From assembly GCA_024690485.1 (NCBI GenBank), contig JAILPB010000066.1, positions 1 to 44,285 on the forward strand: a DNA stretch of 44,285 nt, given 5' to 3'. Below, piece by piece: positions 32,422 through 40,190 of the stretch. The notes beneath the pieces were generated by a model. That model was not told the DNA's origin. It saw nothing but the letters and a program-made list of their open reading frames with translations, and did not search any database. Positions within the stretch are counted from its first letter, which is position 1, and the number at the start of each line of letters is the position of its first letter. Source of the DNA: Butyrivibrio sp. GTDB taxonomy: Bacteria; Bacillota; Clostridia; Lachnospirales; Lachnospiraceae. The position numbers and the translations under genes were made by a program.

Positions 32422-33779
32422 TCCCCAACCCCCTTAAGGCCTACTCTCTCGAATAACTGCCTCTGTTTTTCCAAGTCTTCCTCGGTGATGTAAATCATGT
32501 CGTTATAGTCTTTTGCAAGCTCTTCCGGAAAATATACCATTCCCGGCTCAGCGAACTTTTTGCCCTCTTCGAAATACTTTTTGACATTCCTCTGAAGGCT
32601 TGAATTCTGCGGAACTTCTGAAAGCGGTGTCTCTCTGTCGCCGTATAATTCGTGATAGAGCATTTCTCCATTCCATCCACCGCTGTAGTTATAAAGCTGT
32701 CTCTGGACTCTGACTATTCTGCTGTCTTCAGGAAGAAGTAGTGATAATCTTCCATCATAGAGCCAGCTTGAAGACCAGAATCCCTTGAAATCAACTTCCG
32801 GATAATACTTTTTAAAGAAATCCCAGGCAAGAAGCATTGAGCTTCTAACGCGCTTTGGCTCGTAGCCTTCACCTTCCGGAATATGGAAGCCAAGCATCCA
32901 GCTGCCTTTTTTGGCTATCTGCTTCCATTCACTTCTTTTTAATGTGATCACTTCTTTAGTGATATAGCCGCAGGGCGAAAGTCTGTAGCCTGTAATTTCA
33001 TCTTCTGTCTCGGATTTTGTAGTAACAAAATCTTCTTTTCGATCTTTCCTAAAGGCTCCGTAGTAATAGCCGTTCTTTACTACTGATCCCTCCTCTTCGT
33101 ACTGACCTTTTCCTGTTTCGTCCTCATCCTGTAGGATTATCTGTCCTTCAGTATCTACAGATAGTCCTGCGTCCGGGATTCCAACTACCTCTGCTCCTCT
33201 CCTATAGAAAGTGTAGGGATCGTCCATCTTGCAGGGGACAAATAAAAATCTGTCGAAGAGATATATTGCAAGGCTATAGAAGTTACTCTTCCACTGAAGA
33301 TCGAAGATGTCATACCTTCCTGTTTTTGCAAACTTATCCATCTGAACTCTGAGCATTCTGTGAGGAATATCCTCGTAAAGTTCAAACGGGATATTTCTTC
33401 TCTCCAGTTCCTTCTTTGCATGGAATACACAGGATAGGCACATAAAAAATGTTACCTTATCTCCAATTTCGCCTACGCCTTCAAGATCAAAGATTCTGTC
33501 ACCTTCCACGTAGTAGTCGTACCTTCTGTCACACTGGCAATAGGTTAAAAACTTTATGTATTCAACTATCAGGTCATTTTCCCAAAGTTTCTTAAGGTTT
33601 TCCTTAAGGTCTAAAACCCGCTCCTTAGATAGGTCATATCTTCCAAGGAGTATCATCATCTCTTCCTCGGTTACCATATGACCTCTGCCATCCCAGTCCT
33701 CAAAGAACCGGGGGAAGGCTTCCGGAAGTTTTACCGGTTTTAATGTATTTATAAGTTCAGAATATTTCGCTTTCTCCAT
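32418..33779 (-). CDS. GNAT-like acyltransferase domain protein (DUF5596 type)
   Basis: 453 residues, soluble, no signal peptide. The C-terminal third shows LGFHIPEGEGYEPKRVRSS, WDFFKKYYPEVDFKGFW, SSSWLYDGRLSLLLPEDSRI and a VQRQLYNY end. These are the features I associate with the NAT_N/GNAT_C (DUF5596) putative acyltransferases found next to sugar genes in gut Firmicutes. The first 200 residues are helical with a cluster of cysteines and aromatic residues (YCQCDRRYDYY, MCLSC). A biochemical activity is not established; transfer of an acyl group to or from an imported sugar is one possibility. It is locked into the operon by a 4-base overlap with the permease and a 12-base gap to the oxidoreductase. 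Confidence 0.6.
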   Translation of the reverse strand: MEKAKYSELINTLKPVKLPEAFPRFFEDWDGRGHMVTEEEMMILLGRYDLSKERVLDLKENLKKLWENDLIVEYIKFLTYCQCDRRYDYYVEGDRIFDLEGVGEIGDKVTFFMCLSCVFHAKKELERRNIPFELYEDIPHRMLRVQMDKFAKTGRYDIFDLQWKSNFYSLAIYLFDRFLFVPCKMDDPYTFYRRGAEVVGIPDAGLSVDTEGQIILQDEDETGKGQYEEEGSVVKNGYYYGAFRKDRKEDFVTTKSETEDEITGYRLSPCGYITKEVITLKRSEWKQIAKKGSWMLGFHIPEGEGYEPKRVRSSMLLAWDFFKKYYPEVDFKGFWSSSWLYDGRLSLLLPEDSRIVRVQRQLYNYSGGWNGEMLYHELYGDRETPLSEVPQNSSLQRNVKKYFEEGKKFAEPGMVYFPEELAKDYNDMIYITEEDLEKQRQLFERVGLKGVGE

Positions 33780-33791
33780 ACAAGTAATTCC

Positions 33792-35036
33792 TTATCTGCC
33801 TCCGCGCATTTCTGAAATGTCTATGGTTCTTCCTTCAACTCTGGACTTCTCTGCTGCAAGGGCCATAATGTGGCTCTCGATCGATCTGTCTATTGCTGAA
33901 AGTGCCTCAATGTTATCATTCTCCAACATATCAAGGAACTGTTCAATAAGGCCTGTATCTCCGCCTCCGTGGAAACCTTCCTGCATGTCGGGATTGTACT
34001 TCTTAACATAAGGAGCTTCCAAGCTGTTTGAAGTAAACCTTGTTACCTCGATCTCGTTTAATTCGTCATCGCCCCTGATCTCACCGTTTTCGCACATAAC
34101 CTTGATGGTTCTGCACATTCTGTTTGTGAAACCGCTGAGGTTGAAGGATGCATGAACTCCGTTTTCAAATTCGAAGATTGCAACCTGATGGTCGCATACG
34201 TTGTTATCGCAGTGGAATACGCATCTGCCGTAAGGTCCCTCTTCTATAGCTTTCATGAGGGCTTCCTCGGACTGGTCAACTGAAAGAACTGTTGCGGGCC
34301 AGTTACCTGCTATTGGAAGATATGCTTTTCTTGCGTCGAACCTGCAATTTTTAACGTGGCAGTTTACGCATCTGTCTGCGCTTCCCTCGGGTGCATTCTT
34401 GCTGTTGAAGTACTCTAAGTCTCCGAAGGATGATACCTTTTTTACTTTGCTATCAACGATCCAGGTGAGCAGATCCATGTCATGGCAGGACTTCTGCATT
34501 ATAAGAGAACTGGTTTCTTCGCTGTTCCTCCAATTGCCTCTTACAAACGAATGTGCAATATGGAAGTTTCCAATATTCTCATTATGCTGTATATCGATGA
34601 CTCTTCCAAGCTCTTCTGACTTAATTATTTTCTTAACTGACGACCAGAAGCCTGTATATCTAAGGACGTGGCAGACCACAACCTTACATTTATTTTTAAG
34701 GGCAAGATCTCTTATTGCAAGGCATTCTTCGAGATTAGGTGAAATGGGCTTTTCAAGAAGTATGTCGTATCCAAGTTCCAGGGCAGGCATTGTGTGTTCG
34801 TAGTGCTGTCTGTCCATTGTTGCAATGATCACTGCATCACAGACTTTTCCCAATTTGTAAAAATCCTTGGGATCATCAAAAATGTTTTCCGCTGGTATGT
34901 TGTATTTCTTTACTGCTGCCTCTCTTCTGTCTTTGTCAGGCTCAACCAAATAAGCAATTTCAGCTCTATTATGGTCAAAAGCATAATCGGCATAAACTCT
35001 TCCCCTTTGGCCTGCTCCTATAAGTGCTAATTTCAT
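33792..35036 (-). CDS. Gfo/Idh/MocA family NAD(P)-dependent oxidoreductase
   Basis: 414 residues, GGGAGAG before ATG 35036. Rossmann loop IGAGQRGRVYAD at 6-17, the catalytic-lysine motif EKP at 95-97 and SCHDMDLL (H185, D186, D188) are typical of sugar or inositol dehydrogenases of this family. An inserted segment has cysteines at 223, 226, 231, 272, 276 and 281 (CVNCHVKNC and CVFHCDNNVC), a feature of one known branch; it may bind zinc. It probably oxidises or epimerises the imported sugar. GH109-type hydrolysis by an NAD-dependent relative was considered, but its motifs are absent. First gene of a six-gene operon. Confidence 0.82.
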   Translation of the reverse strand: MKLALIGAGQRGRVYADYAFDHNRAEIAYLVEPDKDRREAAVKKYNIPAENIFDDPKDFYKLGKVCDAVIIATMDRQHYEHTMPALELGYDILLEKPISPNLEECLAIRDLALKNKCKVVVCHVLRYTGFWSSVKKIIKSEELGRVIDIQHNENIGNFHIAHSFVRGNWRNSEETSSLIMQKSCHDMDLLTWIVDSKVKKVSSFGDLEYFNSKNAPEGSADRCVNCHVKNCRFDARKAYLPIAGNWPATVLSVDQSEEALMKAIEEGPYGRCVFHCDNNVCDHQVAIFEFENGVHASFNLSGFTNRMCRTIKVMCENGEIRGDDELNEIEVTRFTSNSLEAPYVKKYNPDMQEGFHGGGDTGLIEQFLDMLENDNIEALSAIDRSIESHIMALAAEKSRVEGRTIDISEMRGGR

Positions 35037-35053
35037 TTCTCTCTCCCATTAAA

Positions 35054-35132
35054 TTGTTTACGGAATATTGTTACCTTGTTGTTAACCACATTATATTACC
35101 TTTGTTACTCGTTGTAAACCTAGATTGTTACC
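35054..35132. promoter_or_regulatory. Five TTGTTAC-like direct repeats around the sugar-operon promoter
   Basis: TTGTTTACG (35054), TTGTTACC (35068), TTGTTAACC (35079), TTGTTAC (35102) and TTGTTACC (35125) are all in the same orientation, with starts 14, 11, 23 and 23 bases apart. They lie upstream of, between and downstream of the promoter hexamers, which suggests cooperative binding by one regulator. The regulator is unknown. Confidence 0.5.
35090..35118 (-). promoter_or_regulatory. Promoter of the sugar-transport operon
   Basis: On the minus strand TTTACA (35113-35118), a 17-base spacer and a perfect TATAAT (35090-35095) lie about 55 bases before the ATG at 35036. This is the best promoter in the window. 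Confidence 0.7.
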
Positions 35133-35193
35133 TAGAATTATTTTTCGTCATGATGCACAAATATTCAGCAATTTTTTAATGAATGGAACCATA

Positions 35194-35232
35194 TAAAAAA
35201 GGAACGTTTCCTTTTTATAAGGAAACGTTCCT
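35194..35232 (-). terminator. Terminator after mgtC
   Basis: AGGAACGTTTCC (35200-35211) and GGAAACGTTCCT (35221-35232) form a perfect 12-bp stem; on the minus strand TTTTTT follows. It separates the second transport cluster from the sugar operon. Confidence 0.88.
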
Positions 35233-35256
35233 GTTAGTTCAGGTTAACAAAAACCA

Positions 35257-35955
35257 TCATACTTCTTCTACATAGCTGACATAATCCAGTCCGTTCAGCT
35301 TGTTTATGAAATCTCTGTGGGACTGTCTCTTCTCAAAATCAACATCCACAAGAAGTGCTACGTCAGCTGACATAAGAGTTTTCTCTTTGCTTTTTGTCAT
35401 ACTGCTTATTATGAAATTTTGTTCTTCCATCCACTTGGAGAGCTTCTTTACGCCGCCGCTCTTGTTTACTTCAATGTAAATGCAGATGTATTTACTGTAT
35501 TCTTCAACGTGGTTACTAAGCTGCATAAGCACAACGTTGGCTATCATTACCAGCAAAAAGCAGGTAATTCCTATGATAATGTAGCCTCCGCCTATGGCCA
35601 TGCCCATGCAGGATGTTACCCACAGGGAAGCTGCTGTTGTGAGTCCTTTTATCTGCTTTTTTCCTGTTACAAGAATGGTTCCTGCCCCAAGGAAACCTAT
35701 ACCGCTTACCACACCTGCGGGAATGCGACTTACGTCAGCATTAAGTTCCGGCAGCATGGCGAGGTAGATGTTTAAAGATGTAGCTACTGCAGATCCAAGG
35801 CTTACAAGGGCAAAGGTTTTAATACCGGCATTGTGTCTTTTTACAATGCGCTCCCAACCTATAAGGCTTCCAAAAAGAGTAGCCAGCACCAATCTTATGG
35901 CAACAGCAATATCATTTGGACTCTCCAGAAAATCGATGATCAAAGACCAATTCAT
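35257..35955 (-). CDS. MgtC/SapB family membrane protein
   Basis: 232 residues, AGGAG before ATG 35955. The first 145 residues form about five membrane helices with the family blocks GSLIGWERIVKRHNAGIKTFALVSLGSA (read as a motif region), PAGVVSGIGFLGAGTIL and GLTTAASLWVTSCMGMA. The rest is a cytoplasmic ACT-like domain. MgtC proteins are tied to magnesium limitation and to control of ATP synthase or phosphate uptake in pathogens; the role in commensals is unclear. It follows the ATPase gene by 29 bases and precedes a strong terminator, so it is probably the last gene of the transporter operon. A link to phosphate balance during sugar-phosphate import is an inference. Confidence 0.85.
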   Translation of the reverse strand: MNWSLIIDFLESPNDIAVAIRLVLATLFGSLIGWERIVKRHNAGIKTFALVSLGSAVATSLNIYLAMLPELNADVSRIPAGVVSGIGFLGAGTILVTGKKQIKGLTTAASLWVTSCMGMAIGGGYIIIGITCFLLVMIANVVLMQLSNHVEEYSKYICIYIEVNKSGGVKKLSKWMEEQNFIISSMTKSKEKTLMSADVALLVDVDFEKRQSHRDFINKLNGLDYVSYVEEV

Positions 35956-35984
35956 TGCTTATCTCCTGTCTACAATTATTACTA

Positions 35985-37046
35985 TCAAAGTGCATAGAGT
36001 GTGTTTTCTTCAAAGTTAAGGAAAACAGAATCTCCAACCTTGTAGATCTTCTTGTTCTTTGGATTGTATTCCTGAATCTTAACCTGTGTGTTACCGACCT
36101 GGATGTGATAGTCCTGATAAGCACCCATGAAGCATGAGTATTTAACTGTTCCCTGTACCTGGCCATTGTCACCAAGGAATGCGCCTTCGGGACGAAGAAC
36201 TACGCTGCAGGTAGCTCCTTTTTCCATGCTTCCTGTTGCGCACTTAACATCTGCGCCGTTTATCTCTACTACGTCCTGAGCCTTAACTACGCCCTCAAGG
36301 AAATTAGCCTCGCCGATGAAGTCAGCTACAAACTTGTTATTAGGATAGTAATATGCTTCCTGAGGGGTTGAGATCTGCTCTACAAGACCGCCGTTCATGA
36401 TAATAACCTTGTCAGAGATAGCCATTGCTTCACTCTGATCGTGGGTTACATAGATAGCTGTGATTCCGGCTTCCTGCTGGATTCTTCTGATCTCTGTTCT
36501 CATGGAAACACGAAGCTTTGCATCAAGGTTTGAGAGAGGCTCGTCGAATAAAAGAACGCCGGGCTCGATTACAAGTGCTCTTGCAAGAGCTACTCTCTGC
36601 TGCTGCCCACCGGACAACTGGTTAGTCATACGGTTTTCCATTCCTTCAAGTCCCACAAGACTGAGGATGTCGATTACCTTTTTCTTAATTGTTTCCTTGT
36701 CCATCTTGCGGAGCTTAAGTCCGTAAGCTACGTTATCGAAGATGTTGTAGTGAGGAAGGAGCGCATAGCTCTGGAAAACCATAGCTGTGTCACGCTTGTT
36801 GGGTGTAAGAGCGTTTATAGGCTCATTTCCAAGATAAATTTCTCCCTCGTCCGGGCTCTCGAAACCTGCGATCATTCGAAGGGTTGTTGTTTTACCGCAT
36901 CCGGAAGGTCCAAGAAGGGTAACAAAGCTACCGGGCTCGATCTCGATATTTGCATCCTTAACAGCATAGAAGTCTTTTCCTGTCTTGGGATCTTTATATA
37001 TTTTTGAAATGTGTTCAAGGCGTACGCCCTTTTTCTCTTTTGCCAT
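35985..37046 (-). CDS. ABC transporter ATPase (FbpC/AfuC/PotA-like)
   Basis: 353 residues from ATG 37046, chosen for the GGAG before it; ATG 37061, overlapping the permease stop, is an alternative. Walker A GPSGCGKT at 46-53, Q-loop FQSYALLPHY, signature LSGGQQQ at 144-150, Walker B VLLFDEP at 164-170 and the switch VTHDQ near 203. The C-terminal 110 residues form a TOBE domain (CSVVLRPEGAFLG). This type powers uptake of iron, spermidine, phosphonate or hexose-phosphate. It works with the fused permease directly upstream. Gene order and binding-protein residues favour an AfuC-like role. Confidence 0.9.
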   Translation of the reverse strand: MAKEKKGVRLEHISKIYKDPKTGKDFYAVKDANIEIEPGSFVTLLGPSGCGKTTTLRMIAGFESPDEGEIYLGNEPINALTPNKRDTAMVFQSYALLPHYNIFDNVAYGLKLRKMDKETIKKKVIDILSLVGLEGMENRMTNQLSGGQQQRVALARALVIEPGVLLFDEPLSNLDAKLRVSMRTEIRRIQQEAGITAIYVTHDQSEAMAISDKVIIMNGGLVEQISTPQEAYYYPNNKFVADFIGEANFLEGVVKAQDVVEINGADVKCATGSMEKGATCSVVLRPEGAFLGDNGQVQGTVKYSCFMGAYQDYHIQVGNTQVKIQEYNPKNKKIYKVGDSVFLNFEENTLYAL

Positions 37047-37060
37047 ATTTTTATTCTCCA

Positions 37061-38773
37061 TCAATCTGCCGTTTCAATTCTGCGGCTTGTTCCAAAGTGT
37101 TTTATTACCAGGTTCATAATAAGAACTGAGCTGTAAGTAATGAGGATCAGGATACTTGCAAATGCGCAGGCGATTCCGTAGGATCCTTTTTCAGCAAATT
37201 CATTGATCTGAACTGTAATAAGAAGATACGAAGGTGTAACCAGAAGGATGATCGCACTGATAGCTGTGATACTGCGAACAAATGAGGTTACAAAGCCACT
37301 AAGGAAGCTGTCCTTAATAAGCGGAAGTGTTACTGTCATAAATACCTTGAAGCTGTCTGCACCCATGTCGTAGGCTGACTCTTCAATGCTCTTATCGATC
37401 TGACGAAGAGCCGAGATTCCGCTTCGTGTACCTGTTGGAAGGCTTCGTACGATGAATACAATAACCAGGATTGCTCCTGTTCCGTAGAGGCCCTGGAGGA
37501 TTCCTGAACCAAAGAGTCCTCCTGAAAATCCTCTGATGTATCCGATACCAAGAACTGTTCCGGGAACAGCCATAGCCAGCATTGAAACTGCTTCGATGAA
37601 TCCCTTTGCCTTGAATTTTCTCTTAACTACAAGGTAGGAGATGATCATAGACAAAAGTGCAGTTATCGGTGCTGATATAAGTGACAGAACAAAGCTGTCC
37701 TTGAATGCCTTGAATCCCTTGTACTTGGTAAATACCTGGCCGAACCACTTGAATGTAAGGTGGAAGTCGTAGCCCCAGGTCTTGAACATTGCTCCGAAGG
37801 GAACGCAGATGTACATAAGGATTACAAATATTGCAAGGGCTGAGCACATGATCGTAAGAGGAACGGTAACGCTCTTATCTGTAATGAGCATACGCTCTCT
37901 TGATGCTTTTCCTGAGAGAGTTGCTGTGCTCTTTGCCTCAAGATAGTACTTCTGGATCACGAACATAAGGAGTGTGATAACAAGGAGGATCACAGCCATT
38001 GCTGCAGCGCCTTCTTTATCGTAAGCTCCGGTTATCTGCAAATATATAGTTGTTGCCAAAGTATCATATGAACCACCGATGATCATGGGGTTTGCAAAGT
38101 CTGCAATGGATTCGATGAATGTTACAAGGAATGCATTTCCAAGACCGGGCAGTATCAATGGTAATGTCACTGTCATAAATACCTTGAATCTGGAAGCGCC
38201 CATATCTCTTGCAGCTTCCTCCAAGGATGGATCGATATTTTTCAAAAGTCCCTTAAGCATCATGTAGCATACAGGGAAGAATGTAAGTGTCTGAACAATG
38301 GCGATTCCCCAGAATCCATAAACACTGTTGTCGTAAATCTTTAAAAGAAAACGTGTGATAATTCCCGCTTTTCCGAAAAGCATGATCATTGAAAGGGAAA
38401 GTACAAAGGGCGGTGAAACTACAGGGAGCATTGATACTACCTTGAAGAGACCCTCCATAAATCTTGTACGAAGCTTTACATAAACTTCCACATAGGCAAA
38501 CAAAAGACCGATGAGGGCTGATGCAATACCTACCAAAAATCCGACTTTTAATGTATTGGTAATGGCTCTTCTAAAGTTTGCAAGGTCCATTACTCTCTTA
38601 AATGTATTAAGGGTAAACCCTTCGTCTGAAATAAAACTGTCCACCAGCAATATCGCCAGGGGATATAAGATAAATACTGTTAAAAAGACAATCAAAAGCA
38701 CAATGGTTGTGACCATTATCGGATCGCCCAAAAGCTTTTTTCTGTCAAGGCTGGCACTTTGACTCTTTGCCAT
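37061..38773 (-). CDS. Fused double-domain ABC permease (FbpB/AfuB-like)
   Basis: 570 residues, twelve membrane helices in two homologous halves, each with an EAA docking loop: EEAARDMGASRFKVFMTVTLP near 185-205 and EESAYDMGADSFKVFMTVTLP near 465-485 (the two are almost identical). This single-chain layout is that of ferric-type permeases, including AfuB. AAGGAGG stands 9 bases before ATG 38773, directly behind a terminator-like hairpin that probably reduces permease expression relative to the binding protein. It forms the membrane pore for the binding lipoprotein at 38858 and the ATPase at 35985. Confidence 0.9.
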   Translation of the reverse strand: MAKSQSASLDRKKLLGDPIMVTTIVLLIVFLTVFILYPLAILLVDSFISDEGFTLNTFKRVMDLANFRRAITNTLKVGFLVGIASALIGLLFAYVEVYVKLRTRFMEGLFKVVSMLPVVSPPFVLSLSMIMLFGKAGIITRFLLKIYDNSVYGFWGIAIVQTLTFFPVCYMMLKGLLKNIDPSLEEAARDMGASRFKVFMTVTLPLILPGLGNAFLVTFIESIADFANPMIIGGSYDTLATTIYLQITGAYDKEGAAAMAVILLVITLLMFVIQKYYLEAKSTATLSGKASRERMLITDKSVTVPLTIMCSALAIFVILMYICVPFGAMFKTWGYDFHLTFKWFGQVFTKYKGFKAFKDSFVLSLISAPITALLSMIISYLVVKRKFKAKGFIEAVSMLAMAVPGTVLGIGYIRGFSGGLFGSGILQGLYGTGAILVIVFIVRSLPTGTRSGISALRQIDKSIEESAYDMGADSFKVFMTVTLPLIKDSFLSGFVTSFVRSITAISAIILLVTPSYLLITVQINEFAEKGSYGIACAFASILILITYSSVLIMNLVIKHFGTSRRIETAD

Positions 38774-38789
38774 ATCCCATGTCCTCCTT

Positions 38790-38820
38790 AAAAATATGGG
38801 CGGAAGTTTTTCCGCCCATA
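38790..38820 (-). terminator. Intercistronic hairpin (attenuator) between binding protein and permease
   Basis: TATGGGCGGAA and TTCCGCCCATA form a perfect 11-bp stem with a 4-base loop; on the minus strand TTTTT follows, and the permease ribosome site begins right after it. A partial terminator here would give more binding protein than permease, as is common for ABC importers. Confidence 0.75.
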
Positions 38821-38857
38821 GTAAATCACTTCTCAGCCTAATAAAATGGAATTTCGC

Positions 38858-40084
38858 TTACTCTGTCTGGAAACGATCGTCAGCAGCACTACCAAGTGCA
38901 GTCATAACTTCTTCTACGTAAGTTGTTGTATTTTCTTTTGCATCCTCGAAGTCATAGTCCATAACGTTCTCAGGATCAAGACCGAACTGTGCTGCGATCT
39001 CAGGCTGCTGTGCGTTATCAATAACGAGGAACTGGTAAGAACCGTTCTGAGCTGCAAGCTCTACGCACTCAGGGCTAAGAGCATACTCGATCCAAAGCTT
39101 TGCAGCATTGGGATGTGCGCAACCCTTGAAGATAGCTGTAGCACCAACCTCGAAGGATGTTCCTGATGAAGGAATGATGAGGTCGATATTGCCATAACCG
39201 TTGTCAACGATCTGTGTGATACCATCGTGAAGGAATCCGATACCTACTGTACACTCGCCTGTTCCGATGTTCTTAGAAGGGCCTGAACCTGACTTTGTGT
39301 AAACTTCGATGTTCTTATCAAGGTCTACAAGGTACTGGATACCTTCGTCATGACCATACTTCTGGATCATTGTGTTAACAACAAGCTTAGCTGTTCCTGC
39401 TGTGTTGTAGTTTGAAAGCCAGATAAGTCCCTGGTACTTAGAATCAAGTAGATCCTGCCAATCTGCAGGTGCGTCGATGCCCTTACGCTCAAGTTCATCC
39501 TTGTTTACCATGAATCCTAGGATTCCCTTGTAAATACCATACCAATATCCGTCCTTGTCGCGATATGTGTCGCTTATAAGGTGGCTGGCATTCTGAGCTT
39601 CATAAGCTTCAAGAAGTCCTTCGCCTGCTGCTACGTTGTAAGGATCTGTTGTTCCGCCAAACCATACGTCACCGGAAGGGTTTCCATTCTCTTCCTCGAT
39701 CTTACTCTGTACTTCACCGGTTGAAAGACGCTGATACTGTACTTTTACACCATAGAGTTCTTCAAAGTGCTCACAAGCTGCTGCAAGGTATTCTTCCTCA
39801 CATGAACCGTAAACAACCAGTTCTCCCTCAGCCTTTGCTGCCTCTATAAGTGAATCTAAATCTCCTGCTGCAGTCTCTTCTGTAGCAGTCTCTTCTGTAG
39901 CTGTTTCTTCTGTTGCTGTAGCCTCTTCTGTAGTAGCCTCAGTCTCTGTCTCTGTTGCTGCCTCAGTAGAAGTCTCTTCTGTGCTTGCAGGTGCCTCAGT
40001 AGTTGTCTCACTGCTGCCGCCTGCGCATCCAATGATGCTTGTAGCCATAAGTCCTGCTAAAACCAATGCTAATTTCTTTTTCAT
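38858..40084 (-). CDS. ABC binding lipoprotein, AfuA-like (hexose-phosphate candidate)
   Basis: 408 residues from ATG 40084, which has GGAAAGGAG before it; an open frame extends upstream to 40156 without a ribosome site. Signal peptide with lipobox, lipidated C20 (SIIGC). Residues 25-75 are a Thr/Glu-rich spacer with repeats of ATEET. The binding domain is of the ferric type II fold (LVVYGSCEEEYLAAACEHFE). Where FbpA proteins carry the iron-binding Tyr pair, this protein has H286-D287 (FLHDG) and a later E312 (SFEVGA). As I recall the AfuA structure, a His-Asp pair and a Glu hold the sugar of hexose phosphates. Iron is therefore unlikely; hexose phosphate is the leading idea. Confidence 0.8.
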   Translation of the reverse strand: MKKKLALVLAGLMATSIIGCAGGSSETTTEAPASTEETSTEAATETETEATTEEATATEETATEETATEETAAGDLDSLIEAAKAEGELVVYGSCEEEYLAAACEHFEELYGVKVQYQRLSTGEVQSKIEEENGNPSGDVWFGGTTDPYNVAAGEGLLEAYEAQNASHLISDTYRDKDGYWYGIYKGILGFMVNKDELERKGIDAPADWQDLLDSKYQGLIWLSNYNTAGTAKLVVNTMIQKYGHDEGIQYLVDLDKNIEVYTKSGSGPSKNIGTGECTVGIGFLHDGITQIVDNGYGNIDLIIPSSGTSFEVGATAIFKGCAHPNAAKLWIEYALSPECVELAAQNGSYQFLVIDNAQQPEIAAQFGLDPENVMDYDFEDAKENTTTYVEEVMTALGSAADDRFQTE

Positions 40085-40098
40085 ATCCTTCTCCTTTC

Positions 40099-40114
40099 CA
40101 AATGTAAACATTTG
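40099..40114. promoter_or_regulatory. Small dyad in the transporter leader
   Basis: CAAATG-TAAA-CATTTG is a perfect inverted repeat just upstream of the ribosome site of the binding-protein gene. It may be an operator or a short leader hairpin. Confidence 0.4.
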
Positions 40115-40145
40115 ATAATAAAAGGATAAAAGAATACTAAAAAGT

Positions 40146-40183
40146 ACTATACCCAAATTTCTGTTTTCTTATCCGAATTTCTG
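40146..40183 (-). promoter_or_regulatory. Promoter with 20-bp-spaced direct repeat for an AraC-type regulator
   Basis: On the minus strand TATAGT (-10, 40146-40151) is preceded by CAGAAATTTGGGT (40151-40163) and CAGAAATTCGGAT (40171-40183). The repeats match at 11 of 13 positions and are 20 bases apart, about two helical turns. The far repeat covers the position of the -35, which is itself poor (GGATAA). This is the classic layout of a promoter switched on by a dimeric AraC-type activator, here most likely the regulator coded just upstream. Confidence 0.6.
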
Positions 40184-40190
40184 AACTATC

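Noticed and set aside
33792-35036. GH109-type NAD-dependent N-acetylgalactosaminidase
   Set aside because: The fold is shared, but EKP, the HDMD motif and the Cys insert are those of ordinary Gfo/Idh/MocA dehydrogenases, and the GH109 Trp/His-rich segment and export signal are absent.
35985-40084. Ferric iron ABC importer
   Set aside because: The fold and fused permease fit, but the binding protein lacks the Tyr pair that binds iron and has His-Asp and Glu instead. The linked sensor genes resemble the hexose-phosphate type.
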